Shown here: one piece after another, positions 6,894 through 15,276 of the stretch
Position numbering within the stretch: position 1 is the first letter of the stretch
Layout: each line of letters begins with the position of its first letter
Source of the DNA: Falsiroseomonas sp051433195
Lineage (GTDB): Bacteria > Pseudomonadota > Alphaproteobacteria > Acetobacterales > Acetobacteraceae
Reading direction: 5' to 3'
Assembly: GCF_051433195.1 (NCBI RefSeq)
Contig: NZ_JBHMFT010000008.1
Span: 1-64,000, forward strand
DNA: 64,000 nt
Program-made: the position numbers and the translations under genes
The notes under the pieces: generated by a model
The model's database searches: none
What the model was told of the DNA's origin: nothing
Seen by the model: only the letters and a program-made list of their open reading frames with translations

Positions 6894-8156
6894 TCAAGCA
6901 ACGTTGCGCAGGGCGTCGCGGATGGTCTGCGCGATGCGGTCGATGTCGGCCTGCGCCAGGACCAGCGGCGGCGACAGCACCAGCATGTCGCCCGCCGCCC
7001 GCACCAGCACGCCATCCGCGAAGCAGCGACCCGCGACGGCGGGCCCGCGCGTGCCGCCACGCGGCGCGAGTTCGATGGCGGCGAGGATGCCGATGGTGCG
7101 GATATCCACCACATGCGGCGCGTCGCGCAGCGCGTGGATCGCATCGGCGAAGGGAACAGCCATGGCCGCAGCGTTCTCGAAGATGCCGTCCTGCTCATAG
7201 GCTTCCAGAGCGGCGAGGCCGGCGGCGGAGACCAGCGTGGCGCCCATCGGCACGGCACCGTTGGTCAGCCCCTTGACGCAGGTCATGATGTCCGGCGTCA
7301 CGCCGAAGGCCTGGCTTGCGAAGCAGGTGGCGAGGCGGCCGAAGCCGGTGATGACCTCGTCGAAGATCAGCAGGATGCCGTGCCGGTCGCAGATGGCGCG
7401 CAGCTTCTCCAGATAGCCGAGCGGTGGCGGGTAGACCCCGCCGGAGCCGGTGACGGGCTCCACGATCACCGCCGCGACGGTGGACGGGTCCTGCACCGCC
7501 AGCAGCGCATCGAGCGCATCGGCGTGTTCCGCGCCGTGGTCTGGCCTGCCGCGGGGAAAGCCCATGTGGGCGGGGTCGTAGGGCAGTGGCAGGTGATGAA
7601 CATCGGGCAGCAGCGTGCCGAAATCCCGCTTGTGGCGGCCGATGCCGCCCACCGACAATCCGCCGAACCCGAACCCGAACCCGAACCCGAACCCGAACCC
7701 GAACCCGAAGCCGTGGTAGGATTTCGCGCGGCCGATGAATTTCACGCGGCCCGCATTGCCGCGCACGCGATGGTAGGCGCGGGCGATCTTCAGTGCGCTG
7801 TCCACAGCCTCGCTGCCCGAATTGCTGAAGAACACGTGCTCCAGCCCATCTGGCGCGACCGCCACCAGGCGTTCGGCGAAGGCAAAGGCGCCGGGATGGC
7901 CCATGCGGAAGGAGGAGACGAAGTCGAGCCGCCCGGCCGCGGCGCGGATCGCCTCCGTGATTCGCGGATGCGCGTGGCCGGCATTGACGCACCAGAGGCG
8001 TGCCATGCCGTCCAGCACGCGCCGCCCGCCGGATTCGACGTAGTGCATGCCCTCCGCGCCCACGAACATCATCGGCGCCTCGCGGAAGGCGCGCGCCGCG
8101 GTGAAGGGCATCCAGAAGGCTTCGGACAGCGCGTTGGGGCGGGGGTCTGCGTTCAT
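6894..8156 (-). CDS. Class III aminotransferase (omega-amino acid:pyruvate type), internally deleted
   Basis: A PLP-dependent fold type I enzyme expected to move amino groups from beta-alanine-like or polyamine-derived amines to pyruvate. SNSGSEA (about 111-117), IFDEV (265-269) and the PLP lysine Lys295 (MTCVKGLTNG) are present. Two lesions are visible: a (Gly-Phe)8 run at about 149-164 where relatives have a short HGV.FGG, encoded by a hexanucleotide repeat, and a join at residue 310/311 (LVS-AAGLAALE) that lacks about 35 residues, including the conserved YTYSGHPVAC segment. The product is probably inactive. The start overlaps the stop of the upstream oxidase (ATGA). Confidence 0.8.
   Translation of the reverse strand: MNADPRPNALSEAFWMPFTAARAFREAPMMFVGAEGMHYVESGGRRVLDGMARLWCVNAGHAHPRITEAIRAAAGRLDFVSSFRMGHPGAFAFAERLVAVAPDGLEHVFFSNSGSEAVDSALKIARAYHRVRGNAGRVKFIGRAKSYHGFGFGFGFGFGFGFGFGGLSVGGIGRHKRDFGTLLPDVHHLPLPYDPAHMGFPRGRPDHGAEHADALDALLAVQDPSTVAAVIVEPVTGSGGVYPPPLGYLEKLRAICDRHGILLIFDEVITGFGRLATCFASQAFGVTPDIMTCVKGLTNGAVPMGATLVSAAGLAALEAYEQDGIFENAAAMAVPFADAIHALRDAPHVVDIRTIGILAAIELAPRGGTRGPAVAGRCFADGVLVRAAGDMLVLSPPLVLAQADIDRIAQTIRDALRNVA
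7663..7710. repeat. Hexanucleotide tandem repeat (CCGAAC)7
   Basis: Seven perfect CCGAAC units (7663-7704) and an eighth with one change (7705-7710) lie inside the aminotransferase gene and encode Gly-Phe dipeptides on the minus strand. As the unit is six bases, slippage keeps the frame. Related aminotransferases lack the run, so it is a recent expansion. Confidence 0.9.
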
Positions 8157-9418
8157 CTTGGCCTCGCGGGGGTTGCGCGGTCCAGCCGGTCCCGCAGCCG
8201 GAACCAGACGCTGCCCGCGGCGGCGTAGAGCGATTTCAGGCGATGCAGCGGGATCGGACGCAGCTTTTCCACCGGCGGCAGCGCCAGGGTTTCGCCGCCC
8301 ATCAGCAGCGTCGCCAGTTCCGGGCCCAGGGCCGTGCACCAAGCGATGCCCTTGCCGTTGCAGCCGATGGTGGCGAAGACGCCGTCATCCAGCGCGAACA
8401 GCCGCGGCAGGCGGTCCAGCGTGATCGCCACCTGGCCACCCCAGCCGTAGTCGGGTGGCGCCTCCGCGAGGTGCGGATACAGCCGCGCCAGCATGTGCCG
8501 CTGGGTGCCGAAATCCCCCGGGCCGCGCGGCGCGCGCAGCCGGCCCTTGCCGCCGACCACCAGGCGGCCATCCCGATCCGCCCGGAAATAGCGCAGCACG
8601 CGGCGCGTGTCCGGCACCACGGGCATGTCGGCCGGCACCACGCCGGCCCGGGTCGCGATCTGGAAGCTCCAGACCGGGATCATGGTATCGGCCAGGCCCG
8701 GCCACACATCGCCCGCCAGCGCATTCGTCGCCACCAGCACGCGCCGCGCCCGCAGATGGCCCTCCGCCGTCGTGATGCGCCAATCCTGTCCCTCGCGCCG
8801 GATGGCGGTGGCGCGGGACGGCGCATGGAGGGTGGCGCCCGCCGCCAGTGCTGCGCGCGCCAGGCCGCGGGCATAGGCCAGGGGCTGCACGCTGCCGGCG
8901 CCGGCGTGCAGCCAGCCGCCGAGATAGGCCCGGGTGCCGAACATCGCCGACGCTTCCTCCCGCGACAGGGCCCGCACCGGCGCGCCGGCCCGCTGCCAGG
9001 AGGCGAGGCGGGGCGCCATCAGCGCCAGCGCCGCGTCCGTGTCGCCAAGCTGCGCCCAGCCACTGCGGGAGGCATCGCAGGCGATGCCGTGGCGCGCGAT
9101 CAGCGCGAAGGTCGTCTCCGCCGCAGCGGCGCCGAGGGCGTACAGCGCCGCGCCACGCTCCGGCCCATAGAGCGCGACGGCATCGGCCACGTCATGCTTG
9201 AAGCCCGGGATCACCTGCCCGCCATTGCGGCCGGAGGCCCCGGCCCCGGGCGCCGCCGCCTTCAGCACCGTCACCGCCACGCCGCGTTCGGCCAGCGCGA
9301 GCGCCGTGGAGAGGCCGGAATAGCCGGCGCCGATGATGGCGACCTCGGCCTCCGCCGGGCCGCGCAGCGGTGCCAGCGCGGGGCCGGCCGGCGCGGTCGC
9401 GTCCCAGAGCGGCGTCAT
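8153..9418 (-). CDS. FAD-dependent amine/amino-acid oxidase (DAO family, PuuB/OrdL-like)
   Basis: A 421-residue D-amino-acid-oxidase-fold flavoprotein. The dinucleotide motif IIGAGYSGLSTALALAERG begins near residue 28 and is followed by GASGRNGGQ, the pattern of gamma-glutamylputrescine oxidase-like enzymes. The acidic residue that normally ends beta strand 2 (VLEA) is Lys53 here (VLKAAAPG), which could weaken FAD ribose binding. C-terminal WGGQVAITLDRLPRL and IGCNGKGIAW match the family. It sits between a transaminase and an FCD regulator, consistent with polyamine or amine catabolism. Confidence 0.85.
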   Translation of the reverse strand: MTPLWDATAPAGPALAPLRGPAEAEVAIIGAGYSGLSTALALAERGVAVTVLKAAAPGAGASGRNGGQVIPGFKHDVADAVALYGPERGAALYALGAAAAETTFALIARHGIACDASRSGWAQLGDTDAALALMAPRLASWQRAGAPVRALSREEASAMFGTRAYLGGWLHAGAGSVQPLAYARGLARAALAAGATLHAPSRATAIRREGQDWRITTAEGHLRARRVLVATNALAGDVWPGLADTMIPVWSFQIATRAGVVPADMPVVPDTRRVLRYFRADRDGRLVVGGKGRLRAPRGPGDFGTQRHMLARLYPHLAEAPPDYGWGGQVAITLDRLPRLFALDDGVFATIGCNGKGIAWCTALGPELATLLMGGETLALPPVEKLRPIPLHRLKSLYAAAGSVWFRLRDRLDRATPARPR

Positions 9419-9853
9419 GCGGCGCCCCGCAGCCGCGCCAGCTCGCCGGTCAGCGCCTGCGCCGCCCGCAAATGGTCCCGCAGCAGGCGGGAGGCGGCGG
9501 CGTGGTCCCCGGACTCCAGCGCATCGAGGATCGCCAGATGCTCCGTTGCATTCTGCCGCACGCGATCGGCCCCCAGCACCCAGCCGTAGTTCAGCAGGCG
9601 CCGCAGCCGGTTGTGCTGTTCCGTCGCCGCCAGGAAGAAGCGGTTGCCGGAGGCGGCGACGATGCCGTGGTGAAAGGCAGCGTTCAGCTCGAAGAAGGCA
9701 ACCGCGCGCGAATCGTGCCACCGCGTCTCCAGGAAGTCCCGGTGCCCCAGCCGCATCTCGGCCGCGAAACCGGCGGGCAGCGCGTGGCCGGGCTCCAGCA
9801 GCGCCGCCGGTTCGACCGCGATGCGGAAGCGGTAGGCCGCATCGCCGCTCGGC
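9415..9853 (-). pseudogene. GntR-family FCD-domain regulator, N-terminus (DNA-binding) lost
   Basis: The frame is open to 10116, but only about 145 residues from AAYRFRIAVEPAALLEPG to the end resemble an FCD ligand-binding domain, including the RIAVEPAALL helix, FELNAAFHHGIVAASGNRFF and EHLAILDALESGD. Everything N-terminal is the antisense of the adjacent ABC permease, so the winged helix-turn-helix is absent. The break coincides with that of the permease at about 9836-9860. The stop overlaps the start of the oxidase gene. Confidence 0.75.
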
Positions 9854-10447
9854 ATGCTGGCGGCCTGGAAGCAGAACCGGCTGACGGACCTGGTGGTGGT
9901 CGGCGTCGCCACGCTCATGCTCTCCATCCCCTCCTTCTGGCTCGGGCTGATCCTGCTGCTGGTGTTCGGCGTGAAGCTCGGCTGGCTGCCCGTGGTCGGC
10001 TTCGTCGGCTTCGGCGAGGATCCGCTGGTGGCGGCCGGATACGTCGTGCTGCCGGTGGCAACCCTGGTGCTGGTCGAGGTCGGCGTGCTGACGCGCATGG
10101 CGCGCGCGGCCACCATCGACGTGCTGCGGCTGGATTACATCAGCCACGCCCGCGCCAAAGGGTTGTCGGAGTTCACGGTGATGCGGCGGCACGCGCTGCC
10201 CAACGCCTTCGCGCCGACGCTGACCCTGGTGGGCCTGGTACTGGGCAACCTGCTGGGCGGCATCGCGGTGATCGAGACGGTGTTCACCCTGCCGGGCCTC
10301 GGCCGGTTGCTGGTGGAGGCGATCTTCCAGCGCGACTACCCGGTGGTTCAGGGCGTCATGCTGTTCGTGGCTGCGATCTACGTGGAGGTGAACCTGCTGG
10401 TCGACCTCGCCTATTCCGCCTTCGACCCGCGCGTGACGGCCGAATGA
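9854..10447 (+). pseudogene. dppB: Oligopeptide ABC transporter permease (DppB type), 5'-truncated
   Basis: The 197 residues start at a region equivalent to about residue 115 of DppB-like permeases (about 310 residues normally). They keep SIPSFWLGLILLLVFGVKLGWLP, the EAA-loop ARAKGLSEFTVMRRHALPNA and the ETVFTLPGLGRLLV segment. An in-frame stop at 9833 shows that the missing N-terminal third is not just upstream. The remaining part has about four membrane segments. Its stop overlaps the dppC start (ATGA). Confidence 0.8.
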
Positions 10448-11196
10448 GGGTCCGGGCCAACCTGCTGCTGGGTGGCGTGCTGATCTCCGCCGTCGCCGCC
10501 ATCGCCATCACCGCTGCCTTCTGGACACCCTACGCCCCGCGCGCCGTCAATCTGCGCCGCCGGCTCAACCCGCCTTCGGAGCTGCATTGGCTCGGCACGG
10601 ATGAGTTCGGCCGCGACGTGCTGTCCCGGCTCATGGCCGGGGCCGAGACCAGCCTGACGGTGGCGGCGGTGACGGTGCTGGTCGCCATGTTGCTCGGCAT
10701 CTCGATCGGCCTGCTGGCCGGTTTCTTCCGCGGCTGGACGGACCGCGCGCTGATGGCGCTGAACGATGCGCTGCTGGCCTTCCCGGGCATCCTGCTGGCA
10801 CTCGGCCTGGCCTATGCGCCGGCCGTCGCCCGCGTGGTGCGCGGCAGCGTGCTGTCGCTGCGTGAACGCGAGTTCGTCGAGGCCTCCCGCGCCCTCGGCA
10901 ATTCCGAGGCCTACACCCTGTGGCGCCACGTGCTGCCGAACTGCGTCTCGCCGCTCACGGTGCTGGCGACCTCCATGTTCGGCTGGGTGATCCTGTCGGA
11001 AAGCGCGCTGTCCTTCCTCGGCCTCGGCGTGCCGCCGCCGGCGCCGAGCTGGGGCAACATGCTGGCCACCGCGCGTCCCTACCTGGAATCCGCCACCTGG
11101 CTGTCCATCGCGCCGGGGGTGATGATCGCGCTGTGCCTGCTCGGCACCAACCTGCTGGGCGATGCGCTGCGCGACCTGCTGGACCCGCGCAATTGA
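10444..11196 (+). CDS. dppC: Oligopeptide ABC transporter permease (DppC type) with internal deletion
   Basis: Family features are GTDEFGRDVLSRLMAGAETSL, the EAA loop (EFVEASRALGNSEAYTLWRHVLPN) and SFLGLGVPPPAPSWG near the C-terminus. It is 250 residues against the usual 270-300. At about residue 120 (nucleotide 10804) LAFPGILLAL runs directly into GLAYAPAVARVVRG, skipping about 20 residues that normally form a periplasmic loop and half a membrane helix. The reading frame is kept. It is probably non-functional or impaired. The dppD start (TTG 11193) overlaps its stop. Confidence 0.8.
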   Translation: MRVRANLLLGGVLISAVAAIAITAAFWTPYAPRAVNLRRRLNPPSELHWLGTDEFGRDVLSRLMAGAETSLTVAAVTVLVAMLLGISIGLLAGFFRGWTDRALMALNDALLAFPGILLALGLAYAPAVARVVRGSVLSLREREFVEASRALGNSEAYTLWRHVLPNCVSPLTVLATSMFGWVILSESALSFLGLGVPPPAPSWGNMLATARPYLESATWLSIAPGVMIALCLLGTNLLGDALRDLLDPRN

Positions 11197-12799
11197 CCAG
11201 CCTGCTCAGCGTCGACCGGATGCGCATCGGCGCGAAGCCGGACTTCATCGCGGTGCAGGACGTGTCCTTCGACCTGGCGCCGGGCGAGATCCTGGCGCTG
11301 GTCGGTGAATCCGGCTCCGGCAAGACCGCGACCGCACGCGCCGTCATCGGCCTGCTGCCGCCGGGGCTGGCCATGCTGGGCGGCAGCGTGACCTTCGACG
11401 GCACCGCGCTGCATCCCGGCAACCTGCGCCCGCTTCGCGGCCCCGGCATCGGCATGGTGTTCCAGGAGCCGATGACCTCGCTGAACCCCGCGCTGCCCAT
11501 CGGCGTGCAGATGGCGGAGGGGCTGGCGCTGCACACGAAGCTGCGCGCCGCCGAGATCACAAGCGCCTGCCAGGCGATGCTGGCCCGCGTCGGCATCGCC
11601 GATCCTGCCGCCTGCCTGCGCGCCTTCCCGCATGAATTCTCCGGCGGCATGCGCCAGCGCATCATGCTCGCCTCCGTCATGCTGCTGCGGCCGAAGCTGC
11701 TGATCGCGGATGAGCCGACCACGGCGCTGGATACGCTGACCCAGGCGGAGGTGCTGGACCTGATGGTGGCGCTGACGCGCGAACAGGGCAGCGCCGTGCT
11801 GCTCATCACCCACACCTCGGCCTGGTCGCGCGCTATGCCGACCGCGCCCTGGTGATGCGCCGCGGCCGCGTCATCGAGGAAGGCGCCGCCCGCGCGCTGC
11901 TGGCCGCACCGCGGGAGGCCTATACCCGCGCCCTGGTCGACGCGCTGCCGCGTCGCGGGCCGCCTCCCATCCCACGCGCGCCCTCCGAACCGCTGCTGCG
12001 GGCGGAGGCGCTGACGGTGGATTTCGCCGGCCGCCGCCGCTTCTTCACCCGCGGCCGTGCGGTGCAGGCGGTGCGGGGCGTGGACCTGGCCGTGCATGCG
12101 GGGGAAGCCGTGGCCCTGGTCGGGGGCTCCGGCTCTGGCAAGACCACGCTCGGCCGCGCCATGCTGCGGCTGGTGGAACCCAGCGGCGGCCGCATCCTGT
12201 TCCGCGGCCAGGATATCTCCCGGACGCGGGGCCCGGGCCTGCTGCCGTTCCGGCTGGCCTGCCAGATCGTGTTCCAGGACCCCTATTCCTCGCTCGACCC
12301 GCGCATGCGGGTGGCGCAGATCGTCGATGAACCGCTGCGCCTGGTGCCCGGACTCTCCACGGTCGAGCGGCTGCATCGCGTCGATGCGATGCTGGATGCC
12401 GTGGGCCTCGCCGGCTTCGGCGCGCGGCATCCGCATGCGCTGTCCGGCGGCCAGCGGCAGCGCGTGGCGATCGCCCGCGCGCTGGTGCGGCGGCCCGATT
12501 TCATCATGGCGGATGAGCCGGTTTCGGCGCTGGACATGACCATCCAGAAGCAGATCCTGACCCTGCTGCGCGACCTGCAGAAGGCGCATGGACTCGCCTG
12601 CTTGTTCATCTCCCACGATTTGGCCGCGGTGGGGGAGATCGCGGATCGTGTCGTGGTGATGCAGCACGGCCAGGTGGTGGAGGAAGGCGGGCGCGACCAA
12701 GTCTTCGATGCGCCACGCCACGCCTACACCCGCGCATTGCTGGACGCCGCGCCGCGGCTGGAGAGCCAGGGCGGCCGGCAATCTCCAGCCGGCAAATAG
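11193..12799 (+). pseudogene. dppD: Fused dual-ATPase oligopeptide transporter protein (DppD-DppF), frameshifted
   Basis: The first half has Walker A GESGSGKT, Q-loop QEPMTSLNP, signature FSGGMRQRI and Walker B LLIADEP; after LLITH the frame is lost (stop at 11853-11855). The expected H-loop continuation, GLVARYADRALVMRRGRVIEEG, is in the next frame, so one base (G of the Asp codon) is missing at about 11814. The second frame then runs without a stop into a second ATPase with GGSGSGKT, QDPYSSLDP, LSGGQRQR and IMADEP. Intact relatives are single two-domain proteins of about 530 residues. A TTG at 11193 is the likely start; the second half could also start internally at 11852. Confidence 0.8.
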
Positions 12800-12862
12800 C
12801 TGAATGTAGCCGCGCCGCCGTGCTCCATCTCCCCCGCGGCGCCGGCGACGCAGCTTGCCGTT

Positions 12863-15172
12863 CTACCCCGCCCGCGGCGGGTCGAAGGCGCGGATCGGCG
12901 GCAGGTTGCCGGTGAAGCGCTCGACCTCCACCACGGTGATCTGGCCGGTGCAGCCCTGGGCGAGCGCCGAGGTCCCGGCATCCCGCGTCAGCACATTCGG
13001 GTTGCCGTGCACGCAGAGCGGCCGGTCGTCCTCCGGGTCCTCCGGATCATACCAGGCCCCGGTCGCCAGCTGCACGACGCCGGGGCGGATGTCCGGGGTC
13101 AGCCGCACCGCGGCCAGGCAGGCGCCGCGGGCGTTGGACAGCCGGATGACGTCACCATCGGCAATGCCGCGCGCCGCCGCGTCCGTGGGATGCATGGTGG
13201 CGACCTCCCGGCCGCGTCGTTTCGAGCCGATGCTGTGGCCGCCGAAATCGAGCTGGCTGTGCAGCCGCGTCGCGGGCTGGTTGGCCACGAGGTGCAGCGG
13301 CGTGCCGGGGCCGGGAGTCTCCTCGGGCGGCAGCCAGGTGGGATGGCCGGGGCAGCTTGCCTCGCCGAAGCCGGCCACGATCTCGGAGAAGATCTCGATC
13401 CTGCCGCTCGGCGTCGGCAGCGGGTTGGCGTGCGGATCCTCGCGGAAGGCACGCCAGGGGCCGCCATCGTCGGGCGCCTGCGGCAGGCGCAGGCTGCCCG
13501 CGGCCCAGAACGCCTCGAAGTCCGGGGCGGGCAGGCCCTGGTCACGCAGCGCCTGCTGCGTGCGCGCATAGAGGTGGCGCAGCCAGCCGCGGCTGTCGCG
13601 GCCTTCGGTGAAGGCCTGCTCCACGCCGAGGCGCCGGCTGAGGGCCGCGAAGATGTCGTGGTCGTCCCGCGCCTCGCCGTAGGGTTCCGCGATGCGGTGC
13701 ATCGCCACCATCAGGGCATCGTGCGAGCTGTAGCCGATGTCCTCGCGCTCCAGCGTCATGGTGGCGGGCAGGACGATGTCGGCGTGGCGGGCCGTGGCGG
13801 TCCACGCCTGTTCGTGCACGACCAGCGTGTCGACGCGCGCGAAGGCCTGCCGCAGCCGGTTCAGGTCCTGGTGGTGGTGGAAGGGGTTGCCGCCAGCCCA
13901 GTAGACCAGCCGGATGTCGGGGTAGGTCCGCGTCTGGCCGTTGTAGCGGTAGGCCGCGCCGGGATTCAGCAGCATATCCGCGATGCGGGCGACGGGAATG
14001 AAGTTGCCGTGCCGGTTGCGTCCCTGCGACAAAGTGGGGCCGGGCACGGCGTTGGCGCGGCGGCCATAATAGCCGATGGCGCCCAGGGCATACCCGTAGC
14101 CGCCGCCGGGCAGGCCGATCTGGCCCAGCGCGGCCGCCAGCACCGCGCCCATCCAGACCGGCTGTTCGCCATGCTCCGCCCGCTGCAGCGAATGGGCCAC
14201 GGTCACCAGAACGCGCTTGCCGTGCAGCCGGTGTGCCAGGTTGCGGATCGCCTCCGCCGCCACGCCGGTGATCGGCGCCGCCCAGTCGGCGTCCTTCGGC
14301 TGGCCGTCCACCTCGCCAAGGAGGTAGCGCTCGAAGACCGGCCAGCCAGCGGTGTAGCGCTCGATGAAGGCCCTGTCGTGCAAGCCCGCAGTGACCAGCG
14401 TGTGCACGAGCGCAAGCATCAGCGCGGTGTCGGTCCCGGGGATGTTGGACATCCACTCGGCACCGGTTTCGTCTGGCAGGTCGCTGTGCAAGGGACCGAT
14501 CAGGATGAAGTCGCAGCCGCGTTCGCGGGCCGCCCGCATGGCGCCGCGCTCGACATGCTCGCTGATGCCGCCGCCCGCCACCATGGCGTTCTTGAGCGCC
14601 ATGCCGCCGAAGGCCAGCACGACCTCGCTATGCGTCGCGACCTGGTCCCAGGTGACGTTGTGCTTGGTCAGGGCCTCGTAGTCGCCGAGGATATGCGGCA
14701 CGATCACGGAGGCGGCGGCGGAGCTGTAGCTGTTGACCGAGGCGACGTAGCCGCCCAGCGCCGTGTTCAGGAAGCGGTGGATCTGGCTCTGCGCGTGGTG
14801 GAAGCGCCCGGCGCTGGCCCAACCGTAGGAGCCGCCGAAGACACCGTCCGGCCCATGCCGGTCCCGGACCCGACGCAGTTCGTCGCCCAGCAGGTCCAGC
14901 ACCGCGTCCCAGGCCATGGGCACGAATTCGTCCCGTCCGCGTCGGCGGTCCGGGCCGGGCCCCCGCTCCAGCCAGCCACGGCGCACCATCGGCTGCGCGA
15001 TGCGCGCGGGGTGCCGGAGCGCAGATGGAAAGTTCTGGATGATCTCGTTGGGGTCCGGATCGCCCGGATACTGGCGAACCAGAAGCTCGCCGTCGCGCAT
15101 CGCCGCGGAGAAGACGCCCCAGTGCGAGCTGTGCGGACGGAATTCGGCCATCGGTTCGGTGTCGGCGCTCAT
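12863..15172 (-). CDS. Molybdopterin-dependent oxidoreductase (BisC/TorA/DMSO-reductase family)
   Basis: A 769-residue bis-molybdopterin enzyme. VFGGSYGWASAGRFHHAQ (about 111-128) holds the presumed Mo-ligating Ser120 in the SYGW-x-S context of DMSO, TMAO and biotin-sulfoxide reductases. No N-terminal Fe-S cysteine motif or twin-arginine signal is visible, so it resembles cytoplasmic BisC-like S- or N-oxide reductases. The C-terminal barrel starts near LHLVANQPATRLHSQLD. The start is set at 15172; a later Met at 15151 is possible. Divergent from the MFS gene it is not: both lie on the minus strand. The substrate is not determined. Confidence 0.9.
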   Translation of the reverse strand: MSADTEPMAEFRPHSSHWGVFSAAMRDGELLVRQYPGDPDPNEIIQNFPSALRHPARIAQPMVRRGWLERGPGPDRRRGRDEFVPMAWDAVLDLLGDELRRVRDRHGPDGVFGGSYGWASAGRFHHAQSQIHRFLNTALGGYVASVNSYSSAAASVIVPHILGDYEALTKHNVTWDQVATHSEVVLAFGGMALKNAMVAGGGISEHVERGAMRAARERGCDFILIGPLHSDLPDETGAEWMSNIPGTDTALMLALVHTLVTAGLHDRAFIERYTAGWPVFERYLLGEVDGQPKDADWAAPITGVAAEAIRNLAHRLHGKRVLVTVAHSLQRAEHGEQPVWMGAVLAAALGQIGLPGGGYGYALGAIGYYGRRANAVPGPTLSQGRNRHGNFIPVARIADMLLNPGAAYRYNGQTRTYPDIRLVYWAGGNPFHHHQDLNRLRQAFARVDTLVVHEQAWTATARHADIVLPATMTLEREDIGYSSHDALMVAMHRIAEPYGEARDDHDIFAALSRRLGVEQAFTEGRDSRGWLRHLYARTQQALRDQGLPAPDFEAFWAAGSLRLPQAPDDGGPWRAFREDPHANPLPTPSGRIEIFSEIVAGFGEASCPGHPTWLPPEETPGPGTPLHLVANQPATRLHSQLDFGGHSIGSKRRGREVATMHPTDAAARGIADGDVIRLSNARGACLAAVRLTPDIRPGVVQLATGAWYDPEDPEDDRPLCVHGNPNVLTRDAGTSALAQGCTGQITVVEVERFTGNLPPIRAFDPPRAG

Positions 15173-15276
15173 GCGATTGCCTCCGGGCATGATTGAGAGG
15201 GGCTTCCTGCAGTATCATGGCACGGACGCTCAGGCGCCGCCGATACCTGAGTGCGACGTCGATTCCGACGGATGCT

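Noticed and set aside
7113..8228. Long plus-strand frame (371 codons) opposite the aminotransferase
   Set aside because: Antisense shadow: the minus-strand frame has complete PLP-enzyme motifs, while this frame has none.
13007..15196. 729-codon plus-strand frame opposite the molybdoenzyme
   Set aside because: High-GC antisense shadow; only the minus strand shows family motifs.
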